Of a stretch of DNA of 64,000 nucleotides, positions 24,754 through 32,425 are shown piece after piece (the first letter of the stretch is position 1; each line of letters starts with the position of its first letter). A program made the translations under genes and the position numbers. Location: NCBI RefSeq assembly GCF_009848505.1, contig NZ_WWDL01000009.1, positions 79,649-143,648 on the forward strand, written 5' to 3'. The notes under the pieces were generated by a model. It saw only the letters and a list, made by a program, of their open reading frames with translations, had not been told where the DNA came from and did no database searches. Source of the stretch: Muricoccus harenae. Lineage in GTDB: Bacteria; Pseudomonadota; Alphaproteobacteria; Acetobacterales; Acetobacteraceae.

Positions 24754-25689
24754 GTGACAACGTCCCTTCCCACCCGTCCCGTGCTCGACGATGCCGCGCG
24801 CCGGCGAGAGCGATCCATCCTCGTCGCCTGCCTCCTCGATTGCTCGATCCTCGTGCCCTATGCCGTGGTGGGCCTGCTCGCGAACTCCCTCACCATGGTG
24901 GCGGAGACGATACGCGGCGTTCTGATGGCCGCGCTCGAGCTGGTGCTGCTCGCCGTGCTGCGCCGTATCCATCGCGGGCGCACAACCGAATATGACTACG
25001 GCGTCGGCAAGCTGGAGCAATTCGCCAATCTCGCCATCGGCGTGACCACGGGGGCCTGCGGCATCTGGCTGCTCTTCTCGGCCGTCACCCGCTGGTGGTC
25101 ACCACCTGAACAGGCGGGGCTGGGGCTGGTCTTCGCCGCCCTGCTGTCCGTCGCCAATCTGGGGCTCAACGCCGCTGCCCTGCGCGGCCTCTGGCTGGCG
25201 GGGAAGGACGGCACCTCGGCCATCATGACGGTGCAGATCCGCGGCCGGGTGGTGAAGCTCATCTCCTCGGCGCTCGTCGCCGTCGCCATCGGCGTGAACG
25301 CGGCCGGCGAGGTGATGGGCGATGCCCCGCCCTGGCTCAGCCCCCTGGCCGAGGCCCTCGGCACCGGATTCGTCGGGCTGGTGATGGTCCAGCTCGCCGT
25401 CAACCTCTGGCGGGAATCCGTGCCGCATCTGCTGGACCGCAGCCTGGACGAGGCCCGCCAAGCCTCGATCAACCGGGCCCTGGCCAGCCATTTCACGGAA
25501 TACGATGCGCTGCTCGGCGTGAAGTCGCGCATTGCCGGGAAGCAGGCCCAGGTCGACATCGCCCTCGGCTTCGCGCCGGAGCGGCAGATCGGTGACATCC
25601 AGCGCGTGGCCGATGCCATCGCCGCCGATCTCCGCGATCTGATCCCGGGCTCGGTCATCACCGTCACCCCCGTCGCCGCCCCAGGCTGA
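24754..25689 (+). CDS. CDF-like cation efflux protein with atypical metal site
   Basis: A 311-residue protein with six hydrophobic helices and a C-terminal cytoplasmic domain of about 90 residues, the layout of cation diffusion facilitators. The connector E-Y-D-Y-G-V-G-K-L-E-Q-F-A-N-L corresponds to the family P-Y-G-x-x-K-x-E, and L-D-R-S-L-D-E opens the C-terminal domain. The H/D-x3-D zinc ligands of helices 2 and 5 are not present in recognisable form (helix 2 reads A-E-T-I-R-G; helix 5 region reads K-D-G-T-S-A-I), so transport of Zn is doubtful and the protein may have another substrate. Start is a GTG behind GGGGGAG. Confidence 0.7.
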   Translation: MTTSLPTRPVLDDAARRRERSILVACLLDCSILVPYAVVGLLANSLTMVAETIRGVLMAALELVLLAVLRRIHRGRTTEYDYGVGKLEQFANLAIGVTTGACGIWLLFSAVTRWWSPPEQAGLGLVFAALLSVANLGLNAAALRGLWLAGKDGTSAIMTVQIRGRVVKLISSALVAVAIGVNAAGEVMGDAPPWLSPLAEALGTGFVGLVMVQLAVNLWRESVPHLLDRSLDEARQASINRALASHFTEYDALLGVKSRIAGKQAQVDIALGFAPERQIGDIQRVADAIAADLRDLIPGSVITVTPVAAPG

Positions 25690-25745
25690 TCCGGCGCGTT
25701 CTTCCTGCCCGGCCCTCGCCGAAGCCGGAGCAACGGGAGAACGGA

Positions 25746-26129
25746 ATGTCCAAGCTGGTCCTCGGTTGGCTGCTGCCCGTGGCGGAGCGCGATCCGCTTC
25801 TCGCCCTCATTCCACCCCGCTACCCTCGGGTGATGGCGCATCACGTCACGCTTAAACCCGGGGTCCAGCGGGACCACGCCCTGCCCCGCCAGACCGAGGG
25901 CCGCGTGGTCGGCCTCGCCGATGATGAAAAGGGTGTGCAGGCCCTGGTGGTGGAGATCGGCGGCACAACGGACCGCCCCGACGGCTCCACCTACCATATC
26001 ACCTGGTCGCTCGGACCGGGCCGCGATCCAGTCGAGAGCAACGACGTGATCCGGGAGCGGGGCTGGTCCCCCCTGCCCGAACCGCAACATATCGCCCTCC
26101 GCCCTGCCGTCTTCGGCTCCCAGCGCTGA
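25746..26129 (+). CDS. Hypothetical protein, possible 2H phosphoesterase-like fold
   Basis: A 127-residue soluble protein I do not recognise with certainty. Two H-x-T motifs are visible, H-H-V-T-L-K-P near residue 33 and Y-H-I-T-W-S-L near residue 83, spaced about 50 residues apart and each in a beta-strand context. This is the signature spacing of 2H phosphoesterases (RNA ligase-associated or tRNA cyclic phosphodiesterases). The remainder is Arg/Asp-rich with no membrane segment. The start has a GGGAGAAC Shine-Dalgarno-like stretch. It converges with the HAD gene at nine bases. Enzyme function is an inference from motifs only. Confidence 0.5.
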   Translation: MSKLVLGWLLPVAERDPLLALIPPRYPRVMAHHVTLKPGVQRDHALPRQTEGRVVGLADDEKGVQALVVEIGGTTDRPDGSTYHITWSLGPGRDPVESNDVIRERGWSPLPEPQHIALRPAVFGSQR

Positions 26130-26138
26130 AGCGGCCGG

Positions 26139-26609
26139 TCAGCCTTCGGCGGCGCCCTCGAAGCCCAGCTTCCGGAGCGCGGCGATGGAGCGTTCCGCGG
26201 AAACATGGTGGATGAAGGTGCCGCCCTTCGCCTCCCAGCCTTCGCGGGCAGAGGCGCGGTCATCCACCAGCACATGGCCCGGTCCGGACCAACGCGGCTT
26301 CTCGCGGCTCATGCAGGTAATCACCGGCACATGCGCACCCAGCATCCGGGCCACCCAGCGCTTCTTCTGCTCGGGCGCCCAGCTTCCCAGCGGCAGGCCG
26401 GTGAGAATGTTGGGGTGGTGCGGCTCGCAGAAGCGCCACAGCACCTCCGCGTCATGCATGAACTCCAGCGTGTCGAAGAAGGCGGGCGCCTTGGCCAGCG
26501 CCCCCCACATGGTCTTCAGCTTCAGCTGCTCCGGCCGCCTGCCGGTGACAGTCGTGACCCCGCGGTCGAAATCCGCCAGCACGCCGTCCAGGTCGAGGAA
26601 GAGCTTCAC
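26139..26609 (-). CDS. HAD-superfamily hydrolase, small 5'-nucleotidase-like
   Basis: A 156-residue protein. Motif I is F-L-D-L-D-G-V-L-A-D-F-D (nucleophile and acid Asp pair), motif II is the I-L-T-G strand near residue 68, and motif IV is represented by V-L-V-D-D-R. The lack of a large cap and the length resemble deoxyribonucleotidase-like (NT5C) or phage HAD phosphatases. The start is a GTG overlapping the TGA of prfC (GTGA), giving M-K-L-F-L-D-L-D; a longer start inside prfC was rejected. The substrate is unknown. Coupled translation with prfC is implied. Confidence 0.75.
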   Translation of the reverse strand: MKLFLDLDGVLADFDRGVTTVTGRRPEQLKLKTMWGALAKAPAFFDTLEFMHDAEVLWRFCEPHHPNILTGLPLGSWAPEQKKRWVARMLGAHVPVITCMSREKPRWSGPGHVLVDDRASAREGWEAKGGTFIHHVSAERSIAALRKLGFEGAAEG

Positions 26610-28231
26610 GTTGCCGCGTGCTGTTCCCGAAGCTTCAGGAACTTCAGGGTCGGCCACTCCTCCTCCGCCCGGTTGCGGCGCCAGTCGCTGGTGAAGAAGG
26701 CCACCAGCGCCCCGTCATGGTCCTCCGCCGTGTCATGCGGCGCGGACTGCCGGAACTTCTCCATTGCCACTTTGTCGTCCGAGACGACCCAGCGCATCAT
26801 CGCCCAAGGCGTCGCCTCATAGCGGCTCGGCACGGAGTATTCGGCCTTCAACCGCTCGGCCAGCACGTCCAGCTGCAGCGCGCCGACCACGCCCACCACC
26901 GGCGGCGTGCCGTCCAGCGGGCGGAACAGCTGCACCACCCCTTCCTCGGCCAGCTGCTCGAGAGCGGTGCGGAGCTTCTTCCCCACCATCGCATCCTCGA
27001 TCATCACCCGGCGCAGGATCTCGGGCGCGAAGCTCGGCACGCCGCGGAAGTTCAGCGCCTCGCCCTCGGTCAGCGTGTCGCCGATCCGCAGGATGCCGTG
27101 GTTGGCGATGCCCACCACATCGCCCGGCCAGGCCTCCTGGGCCACCTGCCGGTCCTGGGCGAAGAAGAACAGCGGCGCGTTCACCGGCACCTGCTTGCCC
27201 GTGCGGGTCTGGCGCAGCCGCATCCCCTTCTCCAGCCGGCCGGAGCAGATGCGGAGGAAGGCCACGCGGTCCCGGTGGTTCGGATCCATATTCGCCTGGA
27301 TTTTGAAGACGAAGCCGGTGAGCGCCGGCTCCTCCGGCTGCACGCGGCGGGTATCCGCCGGCCGCGCACCCGGCTGCGGCGCGAAGCGCGACAGCCCCTC
27401 CAGCAGATGCCCGATCCCGAAGTCGCGCAGGGCCGAGCCGAAATAGACCGGCGTCATCGTCCCCTGGCGAAAGGCCTCCAGGTCGAAGGCCGGGAAGGCC
27501 CCCGCCAGCTCCGCCCCCTCGCGCAGCACCTCGGCCTCCGCCGCCGGCACCAGCTCATCCAGCTTCGGGTCGTCCAGCCCGGAGAGCTTAACAGGGCCGG
27601 CCCCATCGGCCATCAGGTGCAGCGCCGGCTCCAACATGTCGTAGGTGCCGAGGAAGCCGCGGCCGGAACCCACCGGCCATGCGGCCGGGGTCACGTCCAG
27701 CGCCAGGGTCTTCTCGATCTCGTCCAACAGCTCGAAGACGTCCCGGCTCTCGCGGTCCATCTTGTTGATGAAGGTGATGATCGGGATGTCGCGCAACCGG
27801 CAAACCTCGAACAGCTTGCGGGTCTGCGCCTCGATGCCCTTGGCGGCATCGATCACCATCACCGCCGCGTCCACCGCGGTCAGCGTCCGGTAGGTGTCTT
27901 CCGAGAAGTCCTCGTGGCCCGGTGTGTCGAGCAGGTTGAACACCACCCCGTCCCGCTCGAAGGTCATCACCGAGGTCGCGACCGAAATGCCGCGGTCCTG
28001 CTCGATCTTCATCCAGTCGGAGCGGGTGCGACGCCGGTCGCCCTTGGCGCGCACCTGGCCGGCCAGCTGGATGGCGCCGCCGCGCAGCAGCAGCTTCTCC
28101 GTCAGGGTGGTCTTGCCGGCATCTGGGTGGGCGATGATGGCGAAGGCACGGCGCCGCGCGGCTTCCCGTGCCACGACGGTGGCACCCGCCGGCACCTCCG
28201 ACAGGGCCTCAACTGGGGTGATCTGATCCAT
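26606..28231 (-). CDS. prfC: Peptide chain release factor 3
   Basis: A 541-residue translational GTPase that recycles RF1/RF2 after termination. G1 is A-H-P-D-A-G-K-T (about residues 34-41), G3 is D-T-P-G-H-E-D-F-S, G4 is N-K-M-D-R-E, and the RF3-specific linker W-x-x-G-x-G-R-G-F and K-I-Q-A-N-M-D-P-x-H-R-D-R are present. The C-terminal domain has W-R-R-N near the end (D-W-R-R-N-R). The 24 residues before G1 form a short extension. The full length is normal. Its TGA overlaps the GTG start of the HAD gene. Confidence 0.96.
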   Translation of the reverse strand: MDQITPVEALSEVPAGATVVAREAARRRAFAIIAHPDAGKTTLTEKLLLRGGAIQLAGQVRAKGDRRRTRSDWMKIEQDRGISVATSVMTFERDGVVFNLLDTPGHEDFSEDTYRTLTAVDAAVMVIDAAKGIEAQTRKLFEVCRLRDIPIITFINKMDRESRDVFELLDEIEKTLALDVTPAAWPVGSGRGFLGTYDMLEPALHLMADGAGPVKLSGLDDPKLDELVPAAEAEVLREGAELAGAFPAFDLEAFRQGTMTPVYFGSALRDFGIGHLLEGLSRFAPQPGARPADTRRVQPEEPALTGFVFKIQANMDPNHRDRVAFLRICSGRLEKGMRLRQTRTGKQVPVNAPLFFFAQDRQVAQEAWPGDVVGIANHGILRIGDTLTEGEALNFRGVPSFAPEILRRVMIEDAMVGKKLRTALEQLAEEGVVQLFRPLDGTPPVVGVVGALQLDVLAERLKAEYSVPSRYEATPWAMMRWVVSDDKVAMEKFRQSAPHDTAEDHDGALVAFFTSDWRRNRAEEEWPTLKFLKLREQHAAT

Positions 28232-28274
28232 GGGCGTTATCTGGCGAGGTTACGCGCGCGGTGCAACACGCGCG

Positions 28275-29444
28275 TCACCCGTAACGGCGCCGAAGCTGAT
28301 TCAGCAGCACCGTCATCACCGCCCCGAACAGGATCACCGCCGCCACCGGGCCAGGGGTGCCATCGGCGAAAATGCCGACTGCCGTGCTGCCAATCGCGGC
28401 GACGGCGAATTGCATGGTCCCCAGCAGGGCGGATGCCGTCCCCGCCCGCTGTCCGTGCCGCCCGAGCGCTCCCACGGCTGAATTCGGCAGCACCATGCTG
28501 CTCGCCGCCATCAGAAGCACGATCGGCGGGAAAAATCCCCAGAGACCGCCCCATCCGGTCCAGCTCAGTACCGCGAGCAGCAGCGAGGCCCCCAGCATGG
28601 CCGATGAGGCGATGGTCAGCACCCGGCCCGAGCCAAGGCGCCCCACCAGCCCGGGGTTAAGCTGTGCCCCCCCGACAAAGCCGAAGGCCGAGCAGCCGAA
28701 GATCACCGCGAACTGCCCGGGCGTGATCCCGAAATGCTCGATGAATATGGCTGGCGCCCCGCTGATATACGCAAACATCCCGAACATCACCGCCGAGCCC
28801 AGCAGCGCGTGGGTCAGGAAGACCGGCTCGGACACCACCCGCCAGTAGCCGCGCAGCATCGCCGCCGGGCCGAGCCGCTGCCGCTTCTCCACCGGCAGCG
28901 TGTCCGGCAGGAACCGCCAGACCAGCAGGCAGGACAGGGCGCCATAGGCGGCCATCACCCAGAAGATAGAGCGCCACCCCGCCAGGCCGAGCAGCAGCCC
29001 GCCCAGCGAAGGCGCCAGGATCGGCGCAGCCCCCATTACCAGGATCAGCCGCGACATCAGCCGCGCCGCCTCAAGCCCCGTCGCGATATCGCGCACCACG
29101 GCGCGCGGGATCACGGAACTCGCCGAGCCACCGAAGGCCGCTAGGCAACGGAAGGCGGCAAGCCAGCCTATGTCCGGCGCGAGTGCGCAGCCCACCGAGG
29201 CAAGGGTGTAGACCACTGTTCCCACCATCAGCGGCCCGCGCCGGCCGAAGCGGTCGGACAGCGTGCCCTGGGTCACCTGCCCCACCGCCAGGCCGATAAA
29301 CCAGGAGGCCAGGGTCAGCTGGGCGCTGCCGGGGCCGGTGCCGAACTCCGCCTCCATGTTGGGAAACGCCGGCAGGTACATGTCCGTCGAGACGGGGCCG
29401 ATAGCTGTCAGGAAACCGAGCAGCAGCGGAAGCCAGGACGGCAT
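28275..29444 (-). CDS. Bcr/CflA-type multidrug efflux MFS transporter
   Basis: A 389-residue inner-membrane drug/H+ antiporter with about twelve helices. The helix-1 motif G-P-V-S-T-D-M-Y-L-P-A-F-P is the hallmark of the Bcr/CflA branch, and the loop 2-3 MFS motif reads G-T-L-S-D-R-F-G-R-R. Helix 5 carries A-P-I-L-A-P-S-L-G-G (drug-extrusion motif C type). Probable substrates are chloramphenicol-, bicyclomycin- or sulfonamide-like compounds, unproven. It is divergent from the hypothetical gene at 29610; an AT-rich, Fur-box-like site lies in the 165-base spacer. Confidence 0.88.
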   Translation of the reverse strand: MPSWLPLLLGFLTAIGPVSTDMYLPAFPNMEAEFGTGPGSAQLTLASWFIGLAVGQVTQGTLSDRFGRRGPLMVGTVVYTLASVGCALAPDIGWLAAFRCLAAFGGSASSVIPRAVVRDIATGLEAARLMSRLILVMGAAPILAPSLGGLLLGLAGWRSIFWVMAAYGALSCLLVWRFLPDTLPVEKRQRLGPAAMLRGYWRVVSEPVFLTHALLGSAVMFGMFAYISGAPAIFIEHFGITPGQFAVIFGCSAFGFVGGAQLNPGLVGRLGSGRVLTIASSAMLGASLLLAVLSWTGWGGLWGFFPPIVLLMAASSMVLPNSAVGALGRHGQRAGTASALLGTMQFAVAAIGSTAVGIFADGTPGPVAAVILFGAVMTVLLNQLRRRYG

Positions 29445-29556
29445 GGGGATCCTCGGGGGCGGGGCGGTCTCTTGCTGCGCCGCAGCGAGGCATCTGAGAA
29501 GCCCCCTTCATCGCCGGGGCGCCATGCATCGCGTCAGCAGCCACATTGAACTTGCG

Positions 29557-29569
29557 AACGATTATCATT
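29557..29569. promoter_or_regulatory. Fur-box-like site
   Basis: AACGATTATCATT (complement AATGATAATCGTT) matches 12 of 13 bases of the core AATGATAATCATT shared by classical Fur boxes, in an AT-rich island of a GC-rich region, 41 bases before the ATG of the hypothetical gene. Confidence 0.45.
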
Positions 29570-29609
29570 CCAGGCAACCTCCGGCACGCCCAGTACGGAG
29601 ATTCAAGCC

Positions 29610-30056
29610 ATGGCCACTCGCGGCATTCCCACCTGGCCCTGGAGCGGCACCGCACCCGAAGAGCTTCCGCCCGCCGAGGCCGTGCTGCTGGATGCCTGCC
29701 GCGCCTGGGTCGAGGCGACGCGGACCGGCAGTGCCCCGCTCGTCGCGCTGCGCCTGCCCCTGGTCACGGAGGGAATCGCCGAGGCCGCCGGTCCACTGGA
29801 CGCGGTGCTGCGCGCCCTGGCCTGCCCGGGTTCGATGGGATGCCGCCTCTGCCCGCGTGTCACCCCGGCGGAGGGGACGCTGCTGATCGGGCTTGGCCTC
29901 GCCCAGCGCGCCACCCGGCGCGAGGCGCTCGCCGCCTTCCTGCAGCTCGCGCCGCCGGCCCCGGCCTATGCGGCGATCGGCCCTGCCCTGACGGTCGCCC
30001 TGATGATGCGCCGTGCCGGGCTGCTCATGGCCAATCCCCTCCGCGCGACGTCCTAA
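29610..30056 (+). CDS. Hypothetical protein with C-x2-C motif
   Basis: A 148-residue soluble protein of unknown family. It has an N-terminal P-T-W-P-W-S-G segment, an Ala/Leu-rich helical middle (about 22-78) and C-P-G-S-M-G-C-R-L-C-P, a cluster of three cysteines near residues 73-82 that could bind a metal or haem-like cofactor. A strongly helical region follows (T-R-R-E-A-L-A-A-F-L). A Fur-box-like site upstream suggests iron- or manganese-dependent control. No signal peptide or membrane helix is clear. Translation probably starts at the ATG behind GGAG, seven bases apart. Confidence 0.6.
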   Translation: MATRGIPTWPWSGTAPEELPPAEAVLLDACRAWVEATRTGSAPLVALRLPLVTEGIAEAAGPLDAVLRALACPGSMGCRLCPRVTPAEGTLLIGLGLAQRATRREALAAFLQLAPPAPAYAAIGPALTVALMMRRAGLLMANPLRATS

Positions 30057-30099
30057 AGTCGCGCGGGCGCCGGATCACGGGAAAGCTCAGGAAAGGAGT

Positions 30100-30120
30100 G
30101 CGGCGGGCCCAGCCCGCCGC
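30100..30120. terminator. Hairpin between convergent genes
   Basis: Perfect 9-bp stem GCGGCGGGC / GCCCGCCGC with a CCA loop in the 72-base gap between the hypothetical gene and the convergent peptidase gene; likely serves both strands. Confidence 0.55.
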
Positions 30121-30128
30121 CTCCGCGA

Positions 30129-30722
30129 TCACCAGCGGCGCGACTGGCCGCAATCGAGATGCACGAAGCCGTCGCGCCGGTAGAGGCCGACACCCCCCAG
30201 CCCCATGGTCGCCGCCAGCCGCGCCATGGCATAGGAATCCCGCCCCGGTATCCGCATGTCGCCGGCCATGCCCGACATGTGCAGCGACACGGTCGAGACA
30301 CGGCCGGAGCGGCGCGCAGTCGCGGCATTCGTCTCGGGCGAGCGGTAGCCGCTGATCACCTGGAAGGCCTCGTTCGCCTCCATCCGTGCCGCCACGGCAT
30401 TCATCACGTCGAAAAGGCGCGGATCCATCGGCGTCACCTCCTCCCGCGAGAGGTCGCGGAACACCCAGTCCAGCTTCCGCAGCGCCTCGGTGACATAGCG
30501 CCCATCGGCAAAATAGACGCCCGAAAAGGAATCGCTCGTATAGGCGCGCTGGACGGAAACGCGCCGCGTGCCGCGCGCCACCTGCGCCTCGGCCCCGCCG
30601 GGTACGGTGCAGGCGAGCAGCCCCAGCCCGGCGCCGATCAGCGACCGCCGCCCCAGCCGCGCATCGGCGCAGCAGGGGCATTCCGGCTCATGGGGGCGAT
30701 TACCCTGCAGCACGCGGATCAC
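30129..30722 (-). CDS. YcbK-like (DUF882) peptidoglycan-associated peptidase
   Basis: A 197-residue protein with a twin-arginine-type signal (L-G-R-R-S-L-I-G-A-G, hydrophobic core, cleavage near G-G-A-E-A-Q). The mature domain is DUF882/peptidase M15-like: S-G-Y-R-S-P-E-T-N at the base, S-L-H-M-S-G-M-A-G-D-M-R with the zinc His and Asp, and F-V-H-L-D-C-G with the last zinc His. It would cleave peptide cross-links or side-chains in the periplasm. It follows the L,D-transpeptidase gene with an ATGA overlap, the same order as ycbB-ycbK in enterobacteria, so the two probably act together. Confidence 0.85.
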   Translation of the reverse strand: MIRVLQGNRPHEPECPCCADARLGRRSLIGAGLGLLACTVPGGAEAQVARGTRRVSVQRAYTSDSFSGVYFADGRYVTEALRKLDWVFRDLSREEVTPMDPRLFDVMNAVAARMEANEAFQVISGYRSPETNAATARRSGRVSTVSLHMSGMAGDMRIPGRDSYAMARLAATMGLGGVGLYRRDGFVHLDCGQSRRW

Positions 30723-32269
30723 CGTGCATTCCCCCCGGCTGCCGCGACGCGCACCCCGCCGCGGTCCATCTCGCGGACATAGGCGGTGTCCAGCCCGTAG
30801 ATGTCGGGCCGGATCCGCACGCGCGACCCCTCCACGACGACGGTGCTGTAATGCAGCCGCACCGGCAGGCTGCGCCGCAGCCCGACCGACTGGGTCTGGC
30901 GGCTGTCATAGGCGCGCTGCACCCGTGCCGCGTCCCAGCCCATGCCTTCGAATACGAGGTTCAGCAGATCGTTCGGCCGCTCCAACCGGATGCAACCGGA
31001 GGAGAAGGCGCGGTCCGGCCGCCGGAACAAGGCGCGGTCCGGTGTGTCATGCAGATAGATGTCTTCGGAATTGGGCATGATGAACTTGATTCGTCCGAGC
31101 GCGTTGTCGTCGCCGGCGTCCTGTCGGATGAGATAGGGAAAACGGTCCGTCCGCACGGCGGACCAGTCCACGGTGGTGGGATCGACCTGCACGCGCTCGC
31201 CGCCCACCACGCTGTAGAGGCGGAAGCCCTTCGCGGTCATTCCCGCCGCGTCGCGGCGGAAGCGGGGCAGCAGGTCCTCGCGCGCATTGCGCTCGGGCAC
31301 GCCCCAGGCCGGGTTGAACTGCACGGTGGTCATGCGGGCGCGCATGGTCGGCGTGGCGCGGGCGGGCTTGCCGACGATCACGTTCATCTGCAGCAGCACA
31401 CGCGACCCCTCCTGCACCGTCAGCAGGTATTCGGGGATGTTCACCTCGATCCGGCGCTCATCGCCCGGCCGCAGGGCGTTGCGCCGCATGTCCAGCGCCG
31501 CGCGGATCTGCGCCACGCGGGCGGAGGCGGGGCGATTCAGCACGGCCTGGCTGATCGCGCCGACGCGCCCATCGACTTCGAGCCCGTTCGCCGCCTGCCA
31601 GCGCCGCACGGCCGCCTCCAGCGGCGCGTCATAGGTGGCCCCGCCGTCCCGCGCCGCCGCCAGCACCGGATCCTCTGCCTTCAGCCGCGCCCGCAGCGCC
31701 GGGATGCGCGCGGCATCCACCGTGCCGGGCTCCAACGTCGCGACGCCGGGCGGAATGGGCTGCCAGCCACCGCTGGCCACCATGCCGCCCGCCTTGGCCA
31801 GCTCCGTGCGAAGCACCGCCGCGCCTTCGGGCAGGTCCACGGCACGGTCGAACAGCTGCGCCGGCTCGGGCGCGCCGACCAGCTCCGCCTGCCAACGCGG
31901 GAAGTCGGCCGCAGCCGGATCGCGCAGGATGTCACCACGCCCGCTCGGCTGGCGAAGCCGACCGAGCACCAGATCGCCGAGCGCCGCATTCGCCGCGTGA
32001 TAGACCGCCGCATGGAAGGCCGCCGGCTCGCTGGAGCCCATGGCGTCCGGCGGGATCGCATAAGCGGCGATGTCCAGCCCGTCATGGTTGAGCTTCCGCA
32101 GCCGAGCCGCGAGGCGGAAGACAGAGTCCCAACTCCGCGGGCCGGGCCCTGCTGGCTGGATCGGCACCGCATCCGCGGTCGGATCCAGGGACGAAGCTGG
32201 GGACTGGCCATGGCCAAGCGCCGGAAGCAGCCCCGCGAGGAGGCCGGAGAAGGCGTCACGTCTTCGCAT
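30719..32269 (-). CDS. YcbB-like murein L,D-transpeptidase
   Basis: A 516-residue envelope protein. An N-terminal hydrophobic segment with R-R-R-D at the front is a signal or anchor. Residues near 200-235 form a peptidoglycan-binding repeat (A-V-R-R-W-Q-A-A-N-G-L-E-V-D-G-R-V-G). The YkuD catalytic domain has H-D-T-P-D-R-A-L-F and S-S-G-C-I-R with the nucleophile at about C426; the capping loop insert before it is characteristic of YcbB/LdtD. It makes 3-3 cross-links in peptidoglycan. The gene continues into a DUF882 peptidase with four-base overlap. Confidence 0.9.
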   Translation of the reverse strand: MRRRDAFSGLLAGLLPALGHGQSPASSLDPTADAVPIQPAGPGPRSWDSVFRLAARLRKLNHDGLDIAAYAIPPDAMGSSEPAAFHAAVYHAANAALGDLVLGRLRQPSGRGDILRDPAAADFPRWQAELVGAPEPAQLFDRAVDLPEGAAVLRTELAKAGGMVASGGWQPIPPGVATLEPGTVDAARIPALRARLKAEDPVLAAARDGGATYDAPLEAAVRRWQAANGLEVDGRVGAISQAVLNRPASARVAQIRAALDMRRNALRPGDERRIEVNIPEYLLTVQEGSRVLLQMNVIVGKPARATPTMRARMTTVQFNPAWGVPERNAREDLLPRFRRDAAGMTAKGFRLYSVVGGERVQVDPTTVDWSAVRTDRFPYLIRQDAGDDNALGRIKFIMPNSEDIYLHDTPDRALFRRPDRAFSSGCIRLERPNDLLNLVFEGMGWDAARVQRAYDSRQTQSVGLRRSLPVRLHYSTVVVEGSRVRIRPDIYGLDTAYVREMDRGGVRVAAAGGNAR

Positions 32270-32425
32270 GCCGGAGGCATAGCGCCGCCGGTGCCCCGCT
32301 GCAAAGGCGAATACGCCGTCGGAGCGAGGGCGACGCGCCAGTGGCAGCTTCGGCCGCGGCGTGCCAGAGAATTCCGCCTACCCCACCCGCTTGATCCCGG
32401 CGCCGAAGGCCGCGACCTTGGCGCC

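Noticed and set aside
26618..28660. A 680-codon open frame on the plus strand through prfC
   Set aside because: It is antisense to prfC, whose GTPase motifs are unmistakable; long antisense frames are common at this GC content and the product is His/Arg/Gln-rich without domains.
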